The notes under the pieces: generated by a model
Seen by the model: only the letters and a program-made list of their open reading frames with translations
What the model was told of the DNA's origin: nothing
Databases searched by the model: none
Made by a program: the position numbers and the translations under genes
NCBI GenBank assembly: GCA_937924035.1
Contig: CALDTK010000092.1
Location: forward strand, 1 to 45,271
DNA: 45,271 bases
Origin: an uncultured Saprospiraceae bacterium
GTDB lineage: Bacteria > Bacteroidota > Bacteroidia > Chitinophagales > Saprospiraceae
Direction of reading: 5' to 3'
Part shown: positions 34,980 through 44,000 of the stretch, one piece after another
Numbering within the stretch: position 1 is the first letter of the stretch
Layout: the number at the start of each line of letters is the position of its first letter

Positions 34980-35477
34980 ATGTCCACTTTTTCGCTCTTT
35001 GATGATCCCGCACAGCGAGTTGCTAAGGATTGGACTTTCGCCAAAACTCAGGTCGAAAGCTGGCAAGCTGATGGCGATACGGTCGTTTTTACAAATGGTG
35101 TTTTTGACCTTTTGCATCCAGGTCACATGACGTACTTATCTCAGGCTAGAGCATTAGGCCAACGGTTGGTGTTGGGTCTAAATAGCGATGCTTCTGTCAA
35201 AAGACTAAAAGGGGACACCAGACCTTTACAGGCAGAGGAAGACCGAGCCTTTAACCTCGCAGCATTGAGAAGCGTTGACTTGGTCGTTACTTTTTCTGAA
35301 GACACTCCACTTGATCTAATATCAACCTTGCACCCAGATGTGCTGGTAAAAGGAGGTGATTATACTCTCGAAACCATCATCGGAGCTAAGGAAGTTCTCG
35401 ACTGGGGCGGACAAGTGGAGGTCCTGAGTTTTGTGCAAGGAAAAAGCACAAGCTCCTTGATTAAAAAGATGGGGTAG
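34980..35477 (+). CDS. rfaE2: D-glycero-beta-D-manno-heptose 1-phosphate adenylyltransferase
   Basis: 165 residues, the stand-alone nucleotidyltransferase form of HldE. It makes ADP-heptose for lipopolysaccharide core or S-layer glycans, and ADP-heptose is also an innate immune signal. The signature is FTNGVFDLLHPGHMTYLSQA (HxGH), with LGLNSDASVKRLKGDTRP, the AEEDRAFNLAAL helix and KGKSTSSLIKKM at the end. No kinase domain (rfaE1) is fused or adjacent. It overlaps nothing and follows the flippase-like gene by 3 bases. A one-mismatch 14-mer lies at 35034-35047. Confidence 0.94.
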   Translation: MSTFSLFDDPAQRVAKDWTFAKTQVESWQADGDTVVFTNGVFDLLHPGHMTYLSQARALGQRLVLGLNSDASVKRLKGDTRPLQAEEDRAFNLAALRSVDLVVTFSEDTPLDLISTLHPDVLVKGGDYTLETIIGAKEVLDWGGQVEVLSFVQGKSTSSLIKKMG

Positions 35478-35490
35478 GGACTGTATTGCC

Positions 35491-36132
35491 TTAGTTGCAG
35501 TAAACCAAGAACTTCTCCCAAAAGTATTCGTCTTTGAACCATTCTCTAATTGGGAATATATCTCTGTAGATGCTTCTATGTAGGCTGTTTAGCTCCTCTT
35601 TCATGCGTTGCGCATTACCACCTTTCCAGGCAATGAGCCCATTGGGCAATGCATGTTGATCCGTTGATGAAAGCATTGGTCTTGCCCAACTCCAGAGCTG
35701 AGGAAGCTTAGCAACGGCCCGAGTGACCACAAAATCGAAGGCGCCATGGCCCTCTTTATAGTCCTCGACACGTGTATGGATGCCCGTGACATTCTCAAGC
35801 CCTATAGCATTGGCTATTTCATTGACAACAGTGATCTTTTTTCCACGACCATCAACCAGTATAAATTCTATATCAGGGAAAGCGATTGCCAAGGGTATTC
35901 CTGGAAATCCACCTCCACAACCCAGGTCTAGAATTCGGGAACCAGGTTTTAGCGAAAGCAAGTTGGTCAGCGCTAGACTATGCAGCACATGGTGCTTGTA
36001 TAACTGGTCGATATCCTTTCGACTCACGACATTGATGCGCTCGTTCCATTCGCGATAAAGAGGTCCGAGTTTTTCAAATTGCTCGGTTTGTGTATCGCTG
36101 AGGTCGGTAAAATATTCAAGGAGTATGTCCAC
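35491..36132 (-). CDS. rsmG: 16S rRNA (guanine-527-N7)-methyltransferase
   Basis: 213 residues starting at GTG 36132. RsmG methylates G527 of 16S rRNA with S-adenosylmethionine; loss gives low-level streptomycin resistance in other bacteria. The motif ILDLGCGGGFPGIPLAI is the SAM-binding loop, preceded by NVVSRKDIDQLYKHHVLHSLAL and followed by ILVDGRGKKITVV and FDFVVTRAVAKLPQLW, all standard. It converges with rfaE2 (13 bases between the stops). A one-mismatch 14-mer lies at 35946-35959, inside the gene. Confidence 0.96.
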   Translation of the reverse strand: MDILLEYFTDLSDTQTEQFEKLGPLYREWNERINVVSRKDIDQLYKHHVLHSLALTNLLSLKPGSRILDLGCGGGFPGIPLAIAFPDIEFILVDGRGKKITVVNEIANAIGLENVTGIHTRVEDYKEGHGAFDFVVTRAVAKLPQLWSWARPMLSSTDQHALPNGLIAWKGGNAQRMKEELNSLHRSIYRDIFPIREWFKDEYFWEKFLVYCN

Positions 36133-36223
36133 GCGGCGAATGTACTTCTTAGCCTACGGCAATTTTGAATTGAAATTTCCTTGACTTAGCATTGAAAGTT
36201 AGCGCCTTGCTACCTGCGACTCA

Positions 36224-37351
36224 CTAAACGGCTTCTACGATACTTACTCGCTTTGCGTCCTCTTCTTTTTGCATCTTGCGTCGAGCGATAACCCCCCGAA
36301 TCCAATTAGGTATCACTACAACTCCGGCCAGGAGATAAGCATAATAGGTGAAGCCTCGCCAGAGGGTAGCAATCAGTAGGGCACTCGTCATGTTGCCCGC
36401 TACGAAATCGTCTAAGAAATCATTGAAGAGGGTTTCCACAAAGCCTGCGCCTCCAGGGGTTGGCGAAAAGGCAATGATGACAAACATGGATTCTAGACGC
36501 CCGTACAAGGCTGTCTGAGTAAACAGGTCTCGGCCGACATCTGTAAAAGCAATGAACAAGCAGCTCAACAGCAAAAACCTGAAGCTCCAGGCAATCGAGG
36601 TACTTACAAAAGCCCCAATGTGCCATTTTAAAGGCTTTGCACGCATGTGGTTTGAAGCAACAACCATGTCACGGCCCATCGTGAAGATTGTTTTGCGGAA
36701 GCGTTTCAAAATGCGCCATCGGGCTCCTACACTAAGCAATTTTCGGGTGCTCGAAGGAGAAATGAACAAACCCCAAAAAATGAAGAATGCATATATAGCC
36801 ATCAACACATAGGCTATCATGAAAGTAATGCCCCAACCACTCAAATCAGCGAGGTTTTCTGCGCCTGGACGGATCATCATCGGTCCAATTATGGCAAGCA
36901 TTATCGGTAAGGTGAAGATGAAAAAGGCAGAGTCCAGAACCACAGTGTATAGCACAAGTGATGCCGTGCGACCAGCTGAAAGCTTCTCTTGAGAAAGAAC
37001 AAAAAGTGCTACTGCCGAACCTCCTACACTCGTCGGACTAACAGCACTGGAAAATTCCCAAATGAAGATTAGCTCAATGCACTTTTTGTAAGAGAAGTCT
37101 TTTTCACTCAAAATGTAAAGCCGCATCGCGTAAGCAAGGTGCCTTATGACTAGCATCGTCAAGGATATCCCAACCCAAATAAGGGTGTGCCTGGTCCATT
37201 GGATCGCGTTCCACTCTTCTAGGTCGAACTGCTGATAAAAAAGGTAGCCAACTACTCCGAGTCCAATTAAGATGGGCAATATGATGCGACTCGTGCGCAC
37301 AGAGCGCAACGCCTTATGTTGATCGTCAGAAAAGTCGGTACTTGCGGACAA
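36224..37351 (-). CDS. Flippase-like membrane protein (lysylphosphatidylglycerol synthase TM region family), copy 2
   Basis: 375 residues, about eight hydrophobic helices, clearly the same broad family as the gene at 33870 but diverged. Marks are LVIRHLAYAMRLYILSEKDFSYKKCIELIFIWEFSSAVSPTS (split here by family convention), GGSAVALFVLSQEKL, TVVLDSAFFIFTL and FSPTPGGAGFVE near the end. In-frame stops leave TTG 37351 as the farthest start; GTG 37300 is a plausible alternative close to the first helix. It may move a lipid or lipid-linked sugar. The neighbouring heptose gene fits such a role, without proving it. Confidence 0.84.
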   Translation of the reverse strand: MSASTDFSDDQHKALRSVRTSRIILPILIGLGVVGYLFYQQFDLEEWNAIQWTRHTLIWVGISLTMLVIRHLAYAMRLYILSEKDFSYKKCIELIFIWEFSSAVSPTSVGGSAVALFVLSQEKLSAGRTASLVLYTVVLDSAFFIFTLPIMLAIIGPMMIRPGAENLADLSGWGITFMIAYVLMAIYAFFIFWGLFISPSSTRKLLSVGARWRILKRFRKTIFTMGRDMVVASNHMRAKPLKWHIGAFVSTSIAWSFRFLLLSCLFIAFTDVGRDLFTQTALYGRLESMFVIIAFSPTPGGAGFVETLFNDFLDDFVAGNMTSALLIATLWRGFTYYAYLLAGVVVIPNWIRGVIARRKMQKEEDAKRVSIVEAV

Positions 37352-38568
37352 TGTCGAGGACTAGTGAGTTCGGGGATACTACTAATATCGGAACGCCAAA
37401 AGGCGAAGGTCAGTTGCATGTCGATGCACCTGATTTACTAGATCGTGCGCAAAAGTGGAGATTAGTGCTAGGAGAACGAGGTTCACCACCTCAAGATGAT
37501 CCTGCTGGCGTCCAGCTTCAAGAAGATTGGAAAGCAGCCGATCAGGTCATTGATGAACTTTATGAAGCCGATAAGCGTGGAGGACTAGCTAAATCCTCTG
37601 CCAAGCTGACCAAGTGGCTCGGTCAGTTGCGATCATCATATCCGCCTGAAGCAATCCAGCTCATGCAACGCGATGCGATAGAGCGGTATGAGTTGACTCG
37701 CTTACTTGCTGAGCCCGAAATTCTAGAGACACTAGAACCTGATGTTCATCTCGCTGCGACGTTGCTACAACTAGGTCGGCTGCTCCCAGAGAAGGCCCGC
37801 GCGATGGCTGACAAGGTTGTGGAAGACATTGCTAGTCGGTTGGCGAAGAAATTAGAGGAACCTCTGCTTAGAGCTGTTCGGTCTGCATTGGCATCTGGCG
37901 AGTTGCGCACGCATGCAAAGCCTAACCGACACACCGATTGGGGGCGCACCATTTTAAAGAACTTAAAGAATTATCAGCCTAGTCTGAAAACCATCATTCC
38001 AGAGCGTTTCGTTAATCGACAAGCGAAAGGGCGTGGTTTGCGTAATGTGCATTTGCTGGTAGATCAAAGTGCCTCAATGGCAACAAGTGCTATACATGCG
38101 GCGCTTGCGGCTGCAGTGATGGCCAAGCTGCCTTCTTTGCGGGTTCGCCTGGTTGCTTTCGATACAGAGTTGGCTGATTTGAGCGACTTACTCAGCGATC
38201 CTGTCGAAACCCTTTTCGGCGTTCAACTCGGCGGTGGAACGGACATTCATCGCGCTCTTCGCTACGAGGAGCAGTTTATGCAATCGCCCACCGAAAGCCT
38301 CGTCGTTCTCATATCTGACCTTTACGAAGGCGGTAGCAAGGGTGGAGTAGTGCGGCGCATGCAAGCCATGATCGATAGTGGAGTCAAAGTGATCTGTTTG
38401 CTAGCGCTAAGTGATGAAGGTCGTCCGAGTTATGATCAGGCTTTCGCCAAAACCCTCACTGAGCTTGGAGCTGTAGTTTTCAGTACAACGCCCGACGCGT
38501 TTCCAGATATGATGGCTGCAGCTTTACGGGGAGAGAGCTTGGTGCGGTTTGGTGAGTCAATAAAGTGA
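37351..38568 (+). CDS. VWA domain protein of the MoxR/SWIM-associated type, here without its partners
   Basis: 405 residues from ATG 37351. Residues about 90-230 are alpha-helical (RWxLVLG-like opening, LLAEPEILETLEPDVHLAATLLQL, DWGRTILKNLKNYQPSLKTIIPE). Then comes a von Willebrand A domain: HLLVDQSASMATSA (Asp238, Ser240, Ser242: the metal-ion site), RLVAFDTELADLSDLLSDPVETLFG, QLGGGTDIHRAL and LVVLISDLYEGG. I recall this arrangement in a cluster with a MoxR-type AAA ATPase, a SWIM zinc protein and DUF5682/DUF5691 proteins; none are next to it here. The flippase-like gene's TTG and this ATG share base 37351. An exact 14-mer lies at 38440-38453. Confidence 0.85.
   Translation: MSRTSEFGDTTNIGTPKGEGQLHVDAPDLLDRAQKWRLVLGERGSPPQDDPAGVQLQEDWKAADQVIDELYEADKRGGLAKSSAKLTKWLGQLRSSYPPEAIQLMQRDAIERYELTRLLAEPEILETLEPDVHLAATLLQLGRLLPEKARAMADKVVEDIASRLAKKLEEPLLRAVRSALASGELRTHAKPNRHTDWGRTILKNLKNYQPSLKTIIPERFVNRQAKGRGLRNVHLLVDQSASMATSAIHAALAAAVMAKLPSLRVRLVAFDTELADLSDLLSDPVETLFGVQLGGGTDIHRALRYEEQFMQSPTESLVVLISDLYEGGSKGGVVRRMQAMIDSGVKVICLLALSDEGRPSYDQAFAKTLTELGAVVFSTTPDAFPDMMAAALRGESLVRFGESIK
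38440..38453 (-). repeat. Dispersed 14-mer, exact, minus orientation
   Basis: In the last 130 bases of the VWA gene, encoding A-F-A-K-T. A one-mismatch copy follows just after the stop (38593-38606). Confidence 0.85.
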
Positions 38569-38607
38569 GAACAAGGAGTGAGTAGAGTTAAAGCTTTCGC
38601 CAAAATC

Positions 38608-41025
38608 TTACTCAGCCCCATTTTTTAAAAGCAACACTGCACCTTGGACTCCCTTAATAGCTAGTGCATAGGGCCCATTAGGAAGATGTCCCAATTCAAT
38701 TCGTGCCTGTGTCGATCCTGCTGATACTTGTTGTTGATGCACAATTCGACCTTGAGCGTTAACCAAAAATGCAATTGAGCTAGTTTGTAAAGGCTCTTCA
38801 AGGTACATCGTGACATAATCACTCGTCGGGTTTGGCCCAATGTGAAAGCTATGAGTCGCAGTAGGATTTTCAGTATCTACAACCTGGCAATGTTGGAGTA
38901 GCAACATAACATCGCTGCATTCAGGAGTTGGATTGTCATTGAGGCCGAGTAGCTCGATTTTAAAGAGATCTGCTTGAATATATTCACAGAGGATGTCACA
39001 ATTGGTCATGTTTGACATGCTACCTAAAAATAAACCTTGATTTCTCAAAGTCGAGTCTAGACCTCTAGGCACCGAGTCTAAATCCCGCAAGTCTATGTAT
39101 TGAAGGCCTCTAATGAATATCGTATCACCAGCAGTATTGAGTGCGTAGGAAGTCGGAACTTCATGCACAAAAGGTTGAGGTAAGGAATTTGGAGAAGAAA
39201 AACGAAAATAACTAATCCAATCATGATATGATAGTGAGGGGAATGTTAAGTCAGGGATTAAAGGGTATGGAGTTGGCGCGTTATTATTTCTTCCAGTATA
39301 TCCAAAAAATTTCACTTCCGCAACAGTGTCAAGTAGAGGGAAAGGTGTGCCTTCAGGCAGCTGAATGGTATAGTCCTCATGAACCCATAATTCTAATGGG
39401 TCTCCATTTGTACGAGTTAGAGGTGCATTTCGGAAATAGCGAAGAGAGTCGAAAGCTGGGAGTATCACATTGCCGCCAATACCTAATTCAAAGCGACTTT
39501 CCACATACCTCAACTGCTTAGGTACGGGAATAACTGTTGGGGTAGCAGGGAAGTAGCGTGAAAAATCTTCGGTACTGTCCGCTGGCCAGCGCTGTTTGTT
39601 GAGTTGGGAAAAATGCCCTAGCTTCACGGATACAAGTGAATCATTGGAGGGGGCAGCTGGGTTGTTCGATAGTTTAGGATTATTAATTATGCTTAAGATT
39701 GTAAGGTTGTTAAAAGTATCTGATGTGAAAATAGGTAATGAAGAAAGTTTAAAGTTTCTCTCAATTTCGAGTGATAATAGATTCAGATTTGGGTTTAAAA
39801 AATTAGCGTTTTGGGTTAGATTTTCGTTGTCGTAAAGGCTAAGAAATAATGATGTATCAATACTCTGAAATGCAGGCAGCTCTGTGAGTCCAATATTTTG
39901 TAAGCGTAAGAACATTCGACCTTTTCGGCGTTCTAGGTTTTCAAGTGAAGTTAAAGCTTCGCAGTTTTCTAAATTTATATGCGTAGCCTCCGATGCAGAA
40001 TCAATAACAAGTGTTCGAAGATTTGAAGATCGTCGAATTGAAAGACCTATATGTTCTCCTGGTAAGTTAGGATAACCAATATATGCACTATCAAGGCTTA
40101 GGCAGTCTTCAAATACATAGGAGGGACTTGTTCCATTGAGTCTAGGAACTAGCCCCCTATAATAGAATGCAGATTGAAAAAATGAATCTAAGGTTGGCAA
40201 AGAGTGGACTCCTGTCATTTTTACACTTCCATGTGCCCAAAATTCTGATTTGTTGACTTTTTCCAAATTTGGAGCTCCCAATAATTCGATTCTCCCCCAA
40301 TTTACTTGGTCAAGCCCATCTGCTAGGGTATCTACCCCATGCCTTCGTAAAGTGATTGATTCTAAGTTGTGCATGTTTCTTAGGATCATTTCATCTCCGG
40401 TAAATGGAAGTGAGGTAGAATCAAGGTGTTTTATGCCAATATTGTCGTACGTCAGATAATCGACCCCTTGCGCTTTTGGCATAGCCAAGGTGTCCAATAA
40501 TGGCATATTCACGATTTGGATATTTGCATATCGTCCACAGCCAACAAAAGAGTCTAATAGTATTCTTTCAATCAACGGGTTGTCTCTAATCGTTAGCCAC
40601 CGATATGGGCGACCACCAACATCCTTCAGGAAATCAACATCTTCAAGTTTTGGGTTATTAGATATGGTAAGATATGCTGCGATTTCGTATACGCTGTCTA
40701 GGGCATTTAGGCTCGTCAACAATGGATTCCCATCTACTATGAGTGCTCCTATACGCTTAACGTGACGTAGCGCACTCAGGTCGGTAATGTCATAATTAGG
40801 ATTTTGCCCTGGGGTTCGATGTGGCCCAATGATCAATTCACCTGATATGGTTGTGATTCCCGATGGGTACTGAGCAGCAAGACTATCAAGTTCCCATTGA
40901 TACTGTAGTTGTAGTGCTCCGATTTGACTAAATAAAGTAAGACTCCAAAACAGCATCCCGAAAAAAATCATGAATTTGATTTTTTTCGAAATTTTATTAC
41001 CTTGGTCGAAATTAAAACAATACAT
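38608..41025 (-). CDS. T9SS-secreted leucine-rich-repeat protein
   Basis: 805 residues from ATG 41025, chosen because a basic stretch (KISKKIK) then precedes the hydrophobic signal MIFFGMLFWSLTLFSQ. ATG 41067, with 14 more residues, is in frame but lies in the heptamer repeat. The body is a series of leucine-rich, receptor-L-like repeats of about 22-25 residues (for example LTISNNPKLEDVDFL, LSLYDNENLTQNANFL, LSIINNPKLSNNP), ending in a T9SS type A domain: HIGPNPTSDYVTMYLEEP, LVNAQGRIVHQQ, LPNGPYALAIKG. It is expected to be exported by the type IX system and attached to or released from the surface. It is divergent from the 1227-residue glycosidase-like gene. Confidence 0.85.
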   Translation of the reverse strand: MYCFNFDQGNKISKKIKFMIFFGMLFWSLTLFSQIGALQLQYQWELDSLAAQYPSGITTISGELIIGPHRTPGQNPNYDITDLSALRHVKRIGALIVDGNPLLTSLNALDSVYEIAAYLTISNNPKLEDVDFLKDVGGRPYRWLTIRDNPLIERILLDSFVGCGRYANIQIVNMPLLDTLAMPKAQGVDYLTYDNIGIKHLDSTSLPFTGDEMILRNMHNLESITLRRHGVDTLADGLDQVNWGRIELLGAPNLEKVNKSEFWAHGSVKMTGVHSLPTLDSFFQSAFYYRGLVPRLNGTSPSYVFEDCLSLDSAYIGYPNLPGEHIGLSIRRSSNLRTLVIDSASEATHINLENCEALTSLENLERRKGRMFLRLQNIGLTELPAFQSIDTSLFLSLYDNENLTQNANFLNPNLNLLSLEIERNFKLSSLPIFTSDTFNNLTILSIINNPKLSNNPAAPSNDSLVSVKLGHFSQLNKQRWPADSTEDFSRYFPATPTVIPVPKQLRYVESRFELGIGGNVILPAFDSLRYFRNAPLTRTNGDPLELWVHEDYTIQLPEGTPFPLLDTVAEVKFFGYTGRNNNAPTPYPLIPDLTFPSLSYHDWISYFRFSSPNSLPQPFVHEVPTSYALNTAGDTIFIRGLQYIDLRDLDSVPRGLDSTLRNQGLFLGSMSNMTNCDILCEYIQADLFKIELLGLNDNPTPECSDVMLLLQHCQVVDTENPTATHSFHIGPNPTSDYVTMYLEEPLQTSSIAFLVNAQGRIVHQQQVSAGSTQARIELGHLPNGPYALAIKGVQGAVLLLKNGAE

Positions 41026-41036
41026 AATGCTTACAA

Positions 41037-44000
41037 ATGCACCTAATTCCGTTCTTTCATCTTTCATCTTTCATCTTTCATCTTTCAAAATGCTCAAAAG
41101 CACTTGTATTTAGTATTTGTTGCCTCTTGTTAGGCACATCACTACCTGCTCAAGTTACGATGTCTGAGTTAATTGGAGTGAATAGCCGTGGAAAAGACCC
41201 TCAAATTCCTCAACAGAAGTTCAACCACATCAGAGAATACCACTCGTGGCCAATATTTGCAGGCTACGATGATGACCTACAAGCAAACGAAACAGAAGGC
41301 AAAATAAATTTGCAACCTGCCTATGATTTCGGCGTCAACTTTGACGACTATTATTCAGGGCTCTCTAATCAAGCCATGCCAGTCATTCAATCCAATGCTC
41401 CAGAGCATAGTGGAATGACCAGATATCCGAGTAAGTTTCCTCAAGCGGCAAATCGTAAACCATACTTTCATCCTAATTTTGCTGGGACGACGCCAATTAT
41501 TGACAGTTTTCCAATAATAATTGCGACATGCCCCGATCCCGATGATCCAAGTCAAACATTAAGTAATTGTTTAGACGGCTGGGAACTTAACCAGCCTATT
41601 GATTGGAACACGTTTGGTACGAGTTATGCAGGCCAGTCAGCCCCGAAGGTTAGTCTTCGTGCTCCTGATTTTTGGAGACGCGTCCTCATGCGGGCGTTTA
41701 CAGTCTCTGATGATACTTGGCAGCAGGATCCGAGAAACTACGCAGCTCATTCGGAGGCCATGACCCTTCACGCCATTCGCTACGGATCAAATGTATATTC
41801 TGGTACCCATCCTTATAGTGCACTGTATGATGCCAGAAGCAATCAACCTCTAATTTCTGGTCAAGGGACTGTGACTTGGATTGAGAATCAAAACGAGCCA
41901 GACAGGTGGTGGAGAGACGAAGACGATTTGTTGGAGACGCCCTCAGCTATATGGCAATCTCTTCCTGAATATATGGCAGCGATGACGAGTGCTGATTTTG
42001 ATGGACATGGAAGTGGAATGAAGGTAAACAGTACTAACAATGCACTAGGCATTAAAAATGTAGATGCTGGCTTACGATTGGCATTACCTGGCCTTTCTAA
42101 TTTTAGAAGTCAATACACTGTTGATATGTTGGAATGGTTCGTGCAGAATAGGGTCACTGGCCAGTTTGGCTTTCAAGATGGGCGACAGTTACCTTTTGAT
42201 GCATTTAATTTTCATCACTATGCAAACATCACCAATCCAACTGCAGAAAGTAGTTGGCTAACTAATGTTGCAAACCAATATTCGTCAGGTACAGATCTTA
42301 ATACAACTTCACCTGATGGTAGGTCACCAGAGCATGAAAATCTCAAACAACAGCTTGAATGGTCAATGCGTGAAGTGACAAGGGGAGCTGCTACAGTTGG
42401 TGTTGACAAGGACGAATACCTAAGCAAAGAATTCTTTATTAGTGAATTTGGTTATGATTCCGAAGATGATAATGAAGGAGCAGGCTCTTCTCCTTATGAT
42501 GTCCCAGGCAATGGGAGGCAGCAACGCTGGTTATACCATGGGCAGTGGTACGTGAGGTCGTTTTTGGAAATTAGTGCTGCGAGATACATTCCTAGCGAGG
42601 ATGGTTATTACACTGATCCTAACAATAATAATGTTGATGCTACATATTCTTCAATTACTGAACCGTTTGTTTTCACCCAAGCCCATTCATATGAGTTAAA
42701 AGATGATCCAGGTCGTGGAACAGGAACAGGTCAATTTCAAACGTGTGGTTTATTGTATCAAACCCCTGATGATCAGTATACCCCAAAAACGGCTTGGTAT
42801 TTTGTGCAAGGCTTACGAAATGTGATCGGGAATTACACCTTTGTCAAAGAATTGGATGTTACATATACAGCAGGAAATGGAGTTCCAAATGGGCTAGACT
42901 TGCGCGCCTATTTGTACGAGGATGATGTGAATTTTCCTAACGACATGATGCGAGGCCGCTATCGCATAGCTTGGTGGCTTGCAGGAGAAAATCTAGATGA
43001 ATACGAGCTCGAAAACGTACTTATTTCTGATCCAGATGGCTCAGGGATATTTGGGGGAATTCCAGGAGATTTTACTGCTGGTGCTTTTGAATTGTCTACT
43101 CGTTCTGAAATACCACAACGGCGTTCGTATCCAGGAGCACTGACAATTACTTCCAATGCTTGGGAATATTCTGAGTTACCTGTAAGCGAGACTCCACGGT
43201 TTTTAATACCAGAATCGGTGGTTCCACCAACATTCCCAACGGTTTCAAATATTAAAATGAAATCTGCTTGTTGTGGAGGAGTACGTGTTAGTTGGAACCA
43301 TAGTGGTTCAACAGTTGGGTATGCTTTCAATGTTTACGCAGTGCCAACATCATTAGTACTTTTAGACCCTAACAATTTTGGAATCGTAGATCCACTTGCG
43401 GTCCAAGTTGCGACAGGGATTAGCGGAAATTCAGCATTCATTACTCGGTTAACACCAGGTACTGAATACTACTTCTATGTAGTACCTGTAACTTCTCCTG
43501 GAGGCCAAATTGCAGGTGGGGTTGGGATTTCTCCAACCATCGGAAGTTATGCAAGTGCTGGTTATATAGTAGGTGATTGTGCTTCAAGTTGTTTCCTCCC
43601 AGTGTCTCCTTCGATGATAGCAGGTAATAGTAACGCTTCAACTCAACAAGGACAGGCGATATTCAGTACATACACAAGTAGTTTTACTTCTTGCAATGAC
43701 TTAGACGATGATGCAGCATCTGCTGGTACTTGGGGCGCTAACGCACCTGCTTGGATCACAATTGATTTTGGTGATCCGCAACGGATAGATGCAATTTATC
43801 TTTTTGATGCAAGCGGTATCGGAAACCTGATTATTGAAGGCAAGTATTGTGATTGTTCTTCGGATTGGACACCTCTCACAACATATCGTACCGCTCAGTA
43901 TAATTCATGGGCAGAGCTTGGAAGTATTGGAGAATGGTCACAGTTACGCTTTAGAAAACAAGATGGAGCTACGATTGGTCCTGTTCGTTTTTGTGGAGAG

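Noticed and set aside
36224-37351. MprF (lysylphosphatidylglycerol synthase) function for the flippase-like proteins
   Set aside because: Both proteins are membrane part only; the aminoacyl-transferase domain needed for that reaction is missing.
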